From Mesostigma viride (taxonomy: Eukaryota; Streptophyta; Mesostigmatophyceae; Mesostigmatales; Mesostigmataceae), in contig RPFO01001226.1 in the NCBI GenBank assembly GCA_009746045.1, positions 1-62,500 of the forward strand: DNA of 62,500 nt, read 5' to 3'. Under the pieces are notes generated by a model, which made no database searches, had not been told where the DNA came from, and worked only from the letters and a program-made list of their open reading frames with translations. This document shows, in pieces, positions 20,626 to 31,648 of this stretch; position 1 is the stretch's first letter; each line of letters starts with the position of its first letter. The translations under genes were made by a program, and so were the position numbers.

Positions 20626-21317
20626 TGTAACGACTAAAAATGTTGTGTTTGCAACAGCCTCAGTATCAACATTAGCGTGAAAAGATCTTTATACCTGGGT
20701 TGGAGTCGCGACAGATAACTTCACGTCCAGAGAAGCAATGAAGATGGATCTTCAACAGTTAAGGGAATGAGTCCCCACCCTTGTTAGACACAACAGACAA
20801 GTTATATCCAAGTCGACTATCTGTTGAAGTTATAGTTGACTTTTGGCAAGGGTTGTTTGATTGATGAAACAAGGAAACCCTTGAATTACACCATAGCTTT
20901 AGCTCTCACGTACGCATGCACGGCCGCCACAATCAGTATAAAAGTCATCGTGCACGCAGAGTCGGCTCAACCCTAACCCGAAAGAACCAATCAAAAGTGA
21001 GGATCACTCAAGGTAAGATCCTGTCCTCAGAATCCACAACACAGCACAAGGCCAGCACTACAGAATCTCCGTGACCTGGAACCAGATCCACCAGGTACGA
21101 CAGTCTTAAAGAGAATCTATGACTGGCTGAACTAAACCATACAAAGTACCCCACGTGGATCAGGCCACGACCAATGAGGGTAGAACAATAATTCGACAGA
21201 TCTCAGCAGGCCTATACTCATACGTCGAAGCCTCCTAACTATCCAAATAATTGTCCCCAAGAACTCATGATAAGGTCACCAGTAGGAAAACTTTGGATGT
21301 AACATTTGGTTGTTACA
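20626..21317 (-). repeat. LTR-2 LTR (3' LTR in element orientation)
   Basis: 692 bp with 6-bp terminal inverted repeats TGTAAC/GTTACA. A TATAAA on the - strand at 20688-20693 and a TATAAAAG on the + strand at 20937-20944 are both present; PBS and PPT favour the - orientation. Confidence 0.93.
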
Positions 21318-21331
21318 TATCTCCCCCTCAA
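21318..21331 (-). promoter_or_regulatory. LTR-2 polypurine tract
   Basis: On the - strand, purine-rich TTGAGGGGGAGATA directly abuts the 3' LTR. Confidence 0.6.
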
Positions 21332-22934
21332 GACAGGAACTCCCAGTTCCTAGAAGCCAAGAAGAATAAACAACAACCTACACAAGAACAACACAACAAT
21401 AAACAGGAAGTCCACCATCTCTTGGGACAAGCAGATGGGTTTTTACATCCCTGAAGCCAGGGCCTCCTATCTCATAAACATCTAGTCACAGGTGCTTAAG
21501 GAAGACAAGTCACATCCTTATCCACTACAAGCCCAGATAATCACAGCAATACGGGAAGTCATCCCGTCATCATTCTGGAATTCTGGAACTCCGGACTGGA
21601 ACATCAGAACTGGAATGGAGCCCCCCCATCATCCATCCTGGAATCCCCCCCCTCACACCACAATCCAAAGCCCCCCTTTCCTTCTCAGCCCTGTTCCTCA
21701 CAGGCTATACCAATCCCCATTCAGGCCACCTTGCCATTGGGTCCACACATGGGAAACTGCCCCACCACGTGGGCCAACTCTGCATGGCCAGTTCCTGCTG
21801 ACCTTCAGCACCATGCAAGTCTCAGTAGCCCCTGCCACCATCTGGACAGCATAGCGGAAGCATGCCTCAGGAGAGGAGCACCACAGACTGACTCGCCGGG
21901 TCCATCACCTAAGTAGAGGACGTCTTGTGCCTGCTCACCCCTGATCTGTACGCTCACCAGAACTGCAGAAAGGTCTTGACCACAGACCACTTAGCACCTA
22001 TCAGGGCACCAGCACCCATAGTGGCATCAGACGGACCCTAAGTTCCACAGTGTACTTGGGCAACCCGGCATTGCAAAAGAGGTAGAAGTCTCCAAAGGAA
22101 AACACCTTCTGGCTGAGCTGGAGAAAGAAGGAACCAAATCAAAGTCACCCTTCTGAACTGAAACTCCAACAGCTCCCTGTAGGAAGCCTCTCCCATACTC
22201 ACTGGCTGCAACTGAGTAAATGCCTCCTTCAAGGCCTCAGGTAAGGCTGCTAGCATGTCCTGCCCCTCAGTAGGCCTCATATCAAACTCAGGTCCTGGTG
22301 ACAATGCATACATCCTATGCAGCAGATGAGCCACAAAAAGGGGAGCCACTCTCATACAGGCTGGTGTGCATACATGAACCACGTCTTAATCATACCAGGC
22401 ATCAAGCCCTTGGTGAACAACTCCATATGTCATATGTCGGGGTACAACACAGAAGTCACTCTCCATGTGCCATCCAGGCTCAGATCCCCTCAACTATCCT
22501 CAGAAGCTGGTCACCAAGATCTGGATGTCATCTCAGCTTAGTCCCACCAAACTCCCCCAAGAGTCCATCCCACTCAACTCAGATCCCAGTCAGATTCGAT
22601 GAGTCCACATGAATCCAGGAAGGAGTCAACAGGGTCAAGGCACCTAAGCCAAACAAGGTGAGGCCACTCCAGGTTCTGGGACACCACCCTCCCTCAGCTA
22701 GAGTCCACGGGTGAAGGACAAGCCTGACATTCCCAGGGATAACGGGTCATCCACAGGGATCCATGCCATGAATACTGACAGCTCTCACTGCTTGATCAGG
22801 GCAGGAAGCAGAGTGTCATGTAGCAAGGCTAACCCTCTATACAGCCAACCCCCCATAATTAACTTGGGCTGCCATGCAGGGTCCAAGGCTCATCAGGTCA
22901 TAGCAGGCTGGATGGATGCCAAGAATGCTCAATC

Positions 22935-23246
22935 CTAACACAGGGCTGGCATGAGCTTCTGCTGCAGCAAGTCCAAGGCCCGCTGACACCCGGCAGTCCA
23001 CGCAAACTGGAACGAGGAAACGTCAACAGCGCCCCAGGTGGAAGTGCAGTCACCAAGAGACAGGAGCAATCCAGCAGGAAGACGTCGCCAACAGGGTCGC
23101 CTCATGAAGAGCAAGGTTATCTCAGAAGTACGCCCATGAGGCCGTGGACAGGGTTGTCTCCAGTGGGTACCCGTCAGCAGGTTGGGGAGATGCAACAAAG
23201 CACAGCCAAAATAGCCCACCGATGGCCAGCGAAACCAGGATACCAT
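22935..23246 (-). pseudogene. possible decayed RT/RNase H junction in LTR-2
   Basis: A 103-codon frame contains FAWTAGCQRALDLLQQKL, resembling the F-x-W-T-x2-C-Q-x-A-F-x2-L-K segment between RT and RNase H of Ty3/gypsy proteins. No catalytic motif survives and stops surround it. It is the only pol-like trace I find in the roughly 6 kb of LTR-2 sequence. Confidence 0.35.
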
Positions 23247-25373
23247 CAGGTTCTATGAGGATAGTCAGGGATCTATGAGGAGACCCAGAAAAGATGAACT
23301 GAAATCCCAAGGTGTCTCCACGCTATGATCCTCATAGATCTCCTCCCCACCAGAACAAAATTTCCCCCCCTCCAGTCGCACCCACAGGAGTAAGAGTGAG
23401 GTAAAGCCACATCTCCTTAGTAGCTAGTACTCTCAACCCATAGCCAGTGGCTTTTTATGAGCCAAGGCACACTATTTCTCCATAAGATGCCTGGGAAACC
23501 ATCCACAGCCTTGATAGGGATAGCAAAAGATCCGTAATGCCTCACCAGCATTATGAACGGTATGCCCCAACTGGTAAAGCGTAGCACACGCTACCCCATG
23601 CAAGGTTTAGACGCAGCCCAATCCCCTGCACGCCCTGCTCCCCACACAAATCCCCCGCAGCATAACTGGTAAACTGGAGACTACCAGCATGCCTAATAAT
23701 TCCACCCCTCTGCGTAGAATAAGCTGTAATAATCCTGGTATCAACTTCCCAAGATTGACAGCATAACCTAGCAGGAACAAACGCCATGGAATACGCATAA
23801 GGACAGAGGCCCAGCCAACCATAGAAGGGTGGGGAGGCCTGTCTCTCAGCCCACTGACCCACTGGTGGCCTGCAGGGTCTCTCTATAACGGCGTCCTATG
23901 CACCTCATGACTAAAGATGGGATGGGCACTACAGCAAAGTGTCCAAGACGGAGTTGCATACAGGGCAGCTTGAGAGCAAACTGAAAGCAATCACCAATCA
24001 GGCAACTGATGTGCTCAAGCTTGGCAGGGCCCCCAGCAACAACATCACTCCCCGCAACCATCCAGGTGGCACTACCATGCAAGGTAATGTGGGCATTAGG
24101 ATCGAAGGAGCCCAAGACAAGGTTGCACAAGTAGGGCAGCATAAGGGTATGCTGGATGAGGCCATCAGTCATCAAACAGATACACCCTCAGCTTGGCAGG
24201 GCCCTAGCAAGTAGACTGAACAATGTCCCCCTAGTCAAAGCATGGAAGGTAGTATCCATGTTCGTGAACCACGTAGACTGCCGAATAGTATTAATGTCAG
24301 TGTACCACGGATACTGATGCATATGAGGCAGGTTGTAAGGGTGGTAAAGGGCTGAATGGGTCCCTCAACAAACCCACACCTCTAAGCTCATGTGAGCCCC
24401 CGCCCAGCACCCAGTAGTCCAACTCCTCAATTAAGAGGCAACGGAGTGGGCACCATTGTCATCACTGTCATGCCAAAGATTCCAGCCGGCCCCACAGTTG
24501 TAGCTCCGTTGATCCCGCCCATCATCCAACCCACAAGGACATCCTACCCATGCAAACATGATGCCAGACCCCCCGTGCAAGCAGTCCTATTCATACAACC
24601 ATCATGCTGTGCAAGCAATCAGCTCAAGGGCGGATGGTGTACTATCAAGACAACAAGCCATCCTGGCACCATGCAAGCAAGGATAAGTCCATAGCAGGGC
24701 AAAGCAAGGGTAGGAGGTTACTCATCTGCACACGGCTGGCTTGATGTCCACCAGCAGGCAGGACCCAACACAGCGTCAGGAGCAAGCACCAGCATTACAG
24801 ATACGCGTCACTTGGGCGTCCCCAAGTCACCAGAGTCCCAGCGGCCACCATGCAGTGCTTGATGAAGTCTCCACCATTGAGTGCTTGCAGTCACCACCAA
24901 CAGCACTAGTCAACCACCAGGATACTCTCCAGCGTCGCCTCCATGCACCATGTCCGCCATTGACAAGTTACCAATCCCCCACTGGCCTCAAGTCCCCAAT
25001 AGGCTACTGCCACCACGCCCAATCAGCGTTGGACCACCCCCACATGTGGGTAGTCAACACAGCGGTTGCCTGACTGGACAACCAAGACTAGCTGCTTGCG
25101 CCGGTCACGCGATGGGGAAGTGACTAAGCTGCTTTAAGGAGGCCTGGAACGGACACCAATGAGCCTGGCTCCAGAAGCTGCTTGGAAGAATGACCACATG
25201 CTGTCAACTTCCCGGACTGAACGTCAATCAGCTGCCAGAAGGAGCCAGCAACCTTCACTATGGCACTCAGAAAAACTGCCTAGTAGGCAAACCACAGACT
25301 GCCAACCTGTCAAGACAGCTGACTCTAACATGGCTACTACCAAGTGCCAGGTAGCCAGAACTCCTAAGCCTAA

Positions 25374-26002
25374 AGTTAACGTAAAGGATTTACGTTAGAT
25401 GGATAGAGATTGTTACGCTCTTTCCAACGGCACCTTGAACGCCTCATTTGGTTAAGGAACGTAAAAGTTATGACGTTTCCTAGGCTGTGCCGACAGTACC
25501 CGGCGCGCCACTGTGGGCGCGTACGGACACAGGATGTACAAGTGTCACTTTGATAGTCCGCAGGACGTTGACAGGACTTGTACAGGACTTGATGGTCAAT
25601 TGATAGGTAGGCGCACTGTAGCGCGCCAGGACCTATGAGACAATTGATGCTGACTAGTGTACGGATAGGTCCACAGGACTAGCCGTATGGACAATTGATA
25701 GATCTGCGCGCCAAAGGCGTGCCAGAGTCTGTGTAATCAATTGATTGACAGTTCAGCTGTGACAGTGCAGCTGAATACTTGGACGCGTCCCTAGTAAGCT
25801 ATATGAGTGACTTGGTCACACCGGGACGCTAGTTCTTGCGTGCACGTTCTCTTGGCACTGCGACCCTGTCGTCTGTGCTGCGTGCAGTCTTGGAAGTGAC
25901 GTGACTTACGTCTGTGTTTCCTGATTGTTAATAAAGGCAACTTCCTGCAAGAACCATGGCGGAATTCGTGGCATTCTTACCCTCACAACTCGTATTACAA
26001 CT
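25374..26002 (+). repeat. LTR-3 5' LTR
   Basis: 629 bp. It contains CTATATGAG (near 25799, possible TATA element) and AATAAA at 25930-25935. No clear TGG-type primer-binding site follows, so an internal tRNA segment may prime. Confidence 0.93.
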
Positions 26003-26026
26003 CGTATTACACGCTCTGTCAAAAAG

Positions 26027-26737
26027 ATGCCAAATTCGGAAGAATTTCGGATTCCGGACGATGAGGAAATAGCCGCTCCGCCGGCTGGTTCTTCGTCAAG
26101 ACCAACTGTGCCGTCGTGGCAACAATTGCTCGACGAAGTTACAGTTTCGCTCGACGAGCTTCATCGTCAGCAGCGTGCAGCTCACGCATTGCTCGGGGAT
26201 AACCCCGAGGACCCCGATTTGCCAGCACTGGTGCCGGCAATCCGCAACCTGTTGGACCAGATTCGAAACATTTTATCGACATTTACGGTCCAGGTGCGGG
26301 GAGGTTTGCGGTCGGTGACCGAAGTCACGACTGCCATTGAGGAGTTGGACAACGTCCTCTCTTCACTCACCGGTTACCAGAGAAACCTGCAAAACTGGGC
26401 ATCGCTTCGCACGGGGGGCGCGCCGGCGGTGTCAACAAATTTGTTTCAGGATCTCGCGCTGTTATCGCTGCTCACTCGCGGCGTACGCAGTCGCGAGCGC
26501 CAGGTTTTAATTAACCTGGTGGCATTTCTCGCCTCTGTGCGAGAGTGGATTCCCGCGGGGTGGGAATTATTGACGATCTTTACACATCCTCTGCGCCTCG
26601 TCGCGCGTCGGCGCGTCGCAACTTACGCGGCGGGGAGCACGCCGGTTTTAATTCATACCGGTGCAGGTCCGGAGCTGGATATGGAGGATCGTGAGTTCGT
26701 ATACACGTACTGCGACTTCAGGGGCCTTGACTACTAG
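26027..26737 (+). CDS. LTR-3 ORF0, unknown 236-residue protein
   Basis: The ATG at 26027 lies 25 bases after the 5' LTR; the frame also runs back into the LTR. The N-terminus is acidic (MPNSEEFRIPDDEE). The middle looks helical and may form coiled coils (WQQLLDEVTVSLDELHRQQ, then IRNLLDQIRNIL). The C-terminal part is hydrophobic and Arg-rich (LLSLLTRGVRSRERQVLINL). It lies upstream of gag and is GC-richer than gag. I do not recognise a family. It could be an accessory or capsid-associated protein. Confidence 0.5.
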   Translation: MPNSEEFRIPDDEEIAAPPAGSSSRPTVPSWQQLLDEVTVSLDELHRQQRAAHALLGDNPEDPDLPALVPAIRNLLDQIRNILSTFTVQVRGGLRSVTEVTTAIEELDNVLSSLTGYQRNLQNWASLRTGGAPAVSTNLFQDLALLSLLTRGVRSRERQVLINLVAFLASVREWIPAGWELLTIFTHPLRLVARRRVATYAAGSTPVLIHTGAGPELDMEDREFVYTYCDFRGLDY

Positions 26738-26907
26738 TCGGCCTAATTTTCTTCTGCAGTACTTGTCGACATTTTTTTTGTCGAATTTCGGCGGCAATTC
26801 GCGGGGGCGGCAGCGACACCGGCGCAGGCGGCAGAGGCGACACAAAAATTTTGTACATATTTTCTGCTGCTTCGTTAAGGTGTTCTTTGAATAGCTGGTA
26901 GTGCAGG

Positions 26908-28021
26908 ATGGCTGAGGGACGCCGTAGCAAGGGTCCAGCCAGTGGGAATAATAATGGGGGTGCTGGTAGTGGAACCGCTCACGTAGATGACGTGGGGCTT
27001 ACCGGAGAGATTACCAACCTTCCTCACAATAATAATAATGCACAAGCTATTCATGGCTTTGATCTTACCACACAGGGTCTTTTAATTGTCAATCAGTTGC
27101 AGCCTGTAACCTCAGACTCCAAGCCTAAGCAGGCTGAAGAGTTTGTGGAGGGATTGGAAGGGTTCCCTAGCTTGTACGGTGGTACAAATTACTATCAAAT
27201 CTGGATAGGCAGTAGCACTTTTGGCAAGTGTACTGACCAGATTAAGGACCTAACCAGGGAGTGCAAAAAGGCCAATAAGGCCTGGGCACTGTACGTGGCT
27301 GAGCTGAAGGAGCTGCTGGAGGATCAGAGGAAGAAGTGGGATCCATTGGCAGGACAAGTACCAAGGGTGGGAGGTCAAGGGGGACCTGATCCAGAACTTT
27401 CTCAACTATTGTAAGATGGTTGAGGAGGGCAGGGCTCACGGCTTTAATGTCGCTGATAACATAGCCCTAACCAACTGGCTCAAGGTTTCTGGGCTGGATA
27501 AGGCGACACGTGGCTCCTTAAAAGTCATGTGTGCCCCACACTCTACCCTGAAGGCCTACAAGGTCATCATCAAACAAGCACTCGAGGCAGAGGAGCTGTT
27601 TGAGGGTGGAGTGCCAGCAGTGAAGGCTACCCAGGCAGGCGGGCGTACCCAGGGTGGCTCCAAGACGTCTGAGGCTGACCGAAGCCAAGGAGGGCGTAGG
27701 GGCAACCATCACAAGCGCAAGGGAGATCATTCACCTGATTCTGACAGGAGGTCACACTCCAAGTCGGTGTTCAGGCGGGTGGGTGGTCAGCCCAAGCAGG
27801 GCAACGCGTCTGACAATGGGGGCAGTGGCCAGGGCAAGTCCAAGATACAATGCTACCTGTGCAAGGGGTGGGGGCACATCAAGAAGGAGTGTCCCAGCTT
27901 CAAGAAGTCCCAGGGCCAGGGCAGCAACAAGAATAACAACAACAACAAGAAGAACAACAACAAGTCCCAGGCAGGCCAGCCTTCAAAGGGCAGTCAGCAA
28001 GAAGACAACAAGGAGCAGTGA
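26908..28021 (+). CDS. LTR-3 Gag with CCHC zinc knuckle, one frameshift
   Basis: The two halves are in different frames: 26908-27414 (M-A-E-G-R...) and 27416-28021. A one-base extra nucleotide near 27343-27347 explains the break: after KKWDP the +1 frame continues WQDKYQGWEVKGDLIQNF without a stop into the second half. The second half holds the knuckle CYLCKGWGHIKKEC (C-x2-C-x4-H-x4-C) and an Asn/Lys-rich tail. The Asn-rich N-terminus and overall plan fit copia-type gag. The final TGA is followed by an open in-frame path into pol. Confidence 0.82.
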
Positions 28022-28024
28022 CTG
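28019..28024 (+). promoter_or_regulatory. candidate stop-codon readthrough site between LTR-3 gag and pol
   Basis: The gag TGA is followed by CTG. The same frame then has no stop through 28022-28162 into pol. A UGA followed by C is a recognised leaky context. Confidence 0.5.
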
Positions 28025-28162
28025 TCTGAGGCAACCCCTACACACCTTAATTCACCCAAGGGGGAGGCCAGGTGCTCCAATGCAGATTTTATATCTGGGC
28101 AACAAGAGGGTGATCTCCAGGTTCAGTGTGGCCCCAGGTCACCTGGAGAGGTACAGGTTCCT

Positions 28163-31100
28163 ATGAAGACGTCCTTGACAGCTGATGCAGCTGTAAGTAT
28201 GTCTGACCCTATGCATCCTCGTGCTGGGCACGAGGGTGGACCTCTCATTTTGAGAGAAACCAATGTACAACCACAGAGGGGTGTGAAGGCCTCTGGTGGT
28301 ATGCATGTGGTCCCTGCTGGCGGTCCAGGTGTTGGGCATGAGCAGGGTGACTCAGGCTCTGAGTCAGAACAGGATGGAAGTCAGCATGGTGATGCTGGAC
28401 AACCTGACAGCACAGTCCTGACTGTGCCAGGGACTGCTTCCTCTGTGTACCAGGAGTTGGGTGCCCGAATCCACAACATGTTTGGGCATGCCACTTCTCT
28501 GTCAAACAACTTTGCCTTCCGTATGGGCAGGGCACCCCTTCTTAAGGCGTGTCAGCAAGCTGCCTCACGGTGTAAGTGCCAGTTGTCCTCCAACAAGCCC
28601 AGGAAATCACATGCCAAAGCTCTACCTCAGAGCATTGGTGATCTGCAGTGTGATATCCAACACATCAGGGGCATGCAACTGTTGGTGTGCGTGGACAGGT
28701 ACACGAAATACAAGGTGCTGGAGCATTTACCTTCTATGAAGAACAGGTACTTGCTGGCTGCCCTGCAGAATGTAAGAGCCAAGTTTCCTACCACAAGGAT
28801 CCAGGTGGACATGCAGTTTCAGCATCTCAAGGGTGATCCTACCCTTCCTGAGTTGCTGGTTACACCTAGGGAGGCTCATGGGCAGCAGGGTGCTATCGAG
28901 AGGGCAATCCAGGAGGTCAAGAAATTGATCATCTCTGAAGACTGGGTACCCTTGTCTGCACCTGCACTTGTCAGGAGTGCATGGCTGAGGAACGTGGAGC
29001 AGCAGCTGAACAGCAGGGTTAACTTCTACTATGATGGAGTTGCTGTCAGCCCAATGGGTCTATATCATGGCCTGTGCCCACCACATGTGCTGGAGGGCTG
29101 GAAACATGCTGCACATGTCACCTTTGCCAAGCTGAGGGAGAAGGACCGGGGTTGGAAGATGCTGGAGCCACAAGTGGGTCAGAAGGTCCTAGCTTGGAAG
29201 GAACCTAGCCTTTATGGCAAACGTGGTAGCTGGAGTCCTGGGGTGGTTACCCAGGTTGATGAAGCTAGCCACGCATGCTTGGTCAGCATGGAGGACGAAC
29301 CAAAGCATGTACACCGGCTGAGTTGGTCATATGTCAAGCCTAACCTGATGAATGAGGGCAGTCAGGCACAAGGCTCACAGGATCTGCAGGATTTTCAGGT
29401 CCCAGGTGACATCACTGACGCAACGACCACATCTGTTGCAGGGGAATCTGTCAGCCCTGGCCAGGTTGCAGAGGTACTTGTTGAACAGGCTGCAAGGTCA
29501 ACAGCTGGGGAGTCAACTGTCAAGCCCAAGGCACTAACCAAGCCCAGGGGGACAAGTTTGGCTGGATTGATTGGGGCTCTACAAAGGGCCAAGAAGCAGC
29601 CCAAGGTAGCCAAGCTCAGGTGGCATGGCAATCTGGGGCTGGACACTGCCTTAGAGGTAGACACTAATTCTCAGGTCTCCATTATTGGGACCAGGGCTGC
29701 AGCAGGGTACAGCATGTCTGAACCCAGCTATCAGTTTGTGTCTGACTTCAGTGGCGGGGTACACGTGAAGGTACTGGGTGAGGTATTCATTCCTATCCTT
29801 GGACAGGACACTGCTTTTTGTGTCTTGGAGGGCTATCAAGGACCTGCTCTTCTGGGGCAGAATTTCCTATGCCAGGATGGGGTAGTGATCACGTCCTCTC
29901 TCCTGACTAAGGAAGGGGCTGGTCAGGTCCCACTGATTAATTTCAGGACCACTCACCTATCACGTGCAGTAACCAGGACGGTTAAGCGTGTGCAAGTGTG
30001 CCAGGGGCAGGAGCCCTTGGTTGATGACCTCATACTGCCAGCTGCTAGTCATCCAAGCAGTTTGGGCATTGGTCCTCACTCACTTGCTGGACACAGCCCT
30101 ATCAACTACCAAGGCCTGGTGAAGCTCATGTCCTCTCCCATTATGTGTCCCCAGGTCACACTGGGTCTGATTAAATCTGGGGAGGACTGGATCTCCAAGA
30201 AATGCGTGGAACCTGTCAATGACCTGCCTCCTGCACGACGTCTACTCAAGCTCAAGTTTGTCATCAAGATGAAGGAGGTGGACGGGGTCAAGGTACCACA
30301 TGTCAGGCCAGTGCTGAATGAGTTCAAGGGTACTGGTGAGTGCACTGCTGAGGAGTTGTATACCCCTGGCATGCTGCATGATACTTGGAGGCTGCTGCTG
30401 TGTGTCTTTCTAGGCCTTCTCAACAAGGGCTTGGACTATGGCTCAGTGGTGATAGACTTCAAGAGGGCATTTCTGGAGGGTGATGCAGATGTGGCACAGG
30501 AAAAGTGGGAGGGCAAGACGCCTTTCTATGTTAGGGTGCCTGCTGTATGGAAAAGGGACATCCACACGGAGTTCCTTAAAATCCTCAAGGGCCTGGAGGG
30601 CCTGAGGTCAAGTCCAATAATCTGGAGGGAGACTCTCAACCGTTTCCTGAAGGAGCATTGCAACTTGAAGGTCTCTCCTGTAGACCCCTGTCTGTTTCTG
30701 GGGCAATGGGAAGGCCTGCCAGTGTATGCTTCGCTGCACGGGGATGACCTACATCTGATAGCTCCCACGTCGTGGCTTAAGGAGCTGATCTCCATCATTA
30801 AGTCCAAGTTTCCTCTGGGTAGGGAGCAATGGCAGGTGGAGAATGAGCCTCTGCTGTTTGTGGGCATGGAGGCCACACTGGTGAAGAAGGGAGGGGAGTG
30901 GCGTATGCTGCTGGTGGGGGGCAATGACTATCAAGAGACCCTCATTAGCAAGCTTCCTCCAACCATCACACAGGCACTGTGTCCCATGGTGAGGGGCATG
31001 GTTGCTTGGGTGGCAGGCATTTCCAGGCCAGACCTTATGGTCATAGCCAGGTTGCCTGATGACATGCTGGTGGAGCTAGGGTCTGCCAAGGTGGCTGATC

Positions 31101-31648
31101 AGGTCAGGGCTTCATCTGGCATTCTGTTGTCTGCAGTGGATTTATCACAACCCATTTGCATGGAGCTGTATGTGGATAGCTCAATGGACAGCAGGCAGGT
31201 CTCCAAGGTCAGGGGCAGGGCTGCAGGGCTCTTTGTGCTCAGACAGGAAGGCCTGGGGAGTTTGGTGAGCTGGTTTAGTCGCCTGCACAAACGGGTGGCT
31301 GTCAGCAGTGATGTGGCAGAATGCAGGGCTATTTGTGAAGGCATTCACACAAGCCTTTATCTGAAGGAGTTGCTTCATCAGATGACTTCTAACACTCCTT
31401 GGCCACTTCAGGTTACCACTCTTCTAAAAACAGACTCCATGGGGATGGTGCAGTTTGTGCACAGGCAGATGGCCAGAAGTAGGGACTTGGATTATCTCCT
31501 TCTTAAGGAGTTGTCCTCCTTGGCCAATATTGAGCATATCCCTGGGGTTGACAATCCTGCTGATGCTTTGACCAAGCTAGTGCAGAAGGCAGCAGTGCAA
31601 TACAAGGTTCTTCAGTCTCTGATGGACCCATCTCAGCAAGCTGTCTAA
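28163..31648 (+). CDS. LTR-3 Pol: integrase, protease-like, reverse transcriptase, RNase H
   Basis: 1161 residues from the first ATG; the frame is open back to the gag stop. Integrase lies at about residues 100-390: an HNMFGH...CKC zinc region, then Asp 164 (LQCDIQHI), Asp 216 (IQVDMQF) and Glu 246 (GAIERAIQEVK), a shortened D-E spacing. A protease-like segment lies at about 485-580 (LEVDTNSQVSIIG, Asp 500, then GPALLGQNFL), with D-T-N in place of D-T/S-G. RT lies at about 690-900 (VVIDFKRAFLEGD and HGDDLHLI, residues 859-865, where most copia proteins have YVDD). RNase H lies at about 1000-1140 (YVDSSMDSRQ, DVAECRAI, LKTDSMG). Protease normally precedes integrase in copia elements. Confidence 0.9.
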   Translation: MKTSLTADAAVSMSDPMHPRAGHEGGPLILRETNVQPQRGVKASGGMHVVPAGGPGVGHEQGDSGSESEQDGSQHGDAGQPDSTVLTVPGTASSVYQELGARIHNMFGHATSLSNNFAFRMGRAPLLKACQQAASRCKCQLSSNKPRKSHAKALPQSIGDLQCDIQHIRGMQLLVCVDRYTKYKVLEHLPSMKNRYLLAALQNVRAKFPTTRIQVDMQFQHLKGDPTLPELLVTPREAHGQQGAIERAIQEVKKLIISEDWVPLSAPALVRSAWLRNVEQQLNSRVNFYYDGVAVSPMGLYHGLCPPHVLEGWKHAAHVTFAKLREKDRGWKMLEPQVGQKVLAWKEPSLYGKRGSWSPGVVTQVDEASHACLVSMEDEPKHVHRLSWSYVKPNLMNEGSQAQGSQDLQDFQVPGDITDATTTSVAGESVSPGQVAEVLVEQAARSTAGESTVKPKALTKPRGTSLAGLIGALQRAKKQPKVAKLRWHGNLGLDTALEVDTNSQVSIIGTRAAAGYSMSEPSYQFVSDFSGGVHVKVLGEVFIPILGQDTAFCVLEGYQGPALLGQNFLCQDGVVITSSLLTKEGAGQVPLINFRTTHLSRAVTRTVKRVQVCQGQEPLVDDLILPAASHPSSLGIGPHSLAGHSPINYQGLVKLMSSPIMCPQVTLGLIKSGEDWISKKCVEPVNDLPPARRLLKLKFVIKMKEVDGVKVPHVRPVLNEFKGTGECTAEELYTPGMLHDTWRLLLCVFLGLLNKGLDYGSVVIDFKRAFLEGDADVAQEKWEGKTPFYVRVPAVWKRDIHTEFLKILKGLEGLRSSPIIWRETLNRFLKEHCNLKVSPVDPCLFLGQWEGLPVYASLHGDDLHLIAPTSWLKELISIIKSKFPLGREQWQVENEPLLFVGMEATLVKKGGEWRMLLVGGNDYQETLISKLPPTITQALCPMVRGMVAWVAGISRPDLMVIARLPDDMLVELGSAKVADQVRASSGILLSAVDLSQPICMELYVDSSMDSRQVSKVRGRAAGLFVLRQEGLGSLVSWFSRLHKRVAVSSDVAECRAICEGIHTSLYLKELLHQMTSNTPWPLQVTTLLKTDSMGMVQFVHRQMARSRDLDYLLLKELSSLANIEHIPGVDNPADALTKLVQKAAVQYKVLQSLMDPSQQAV

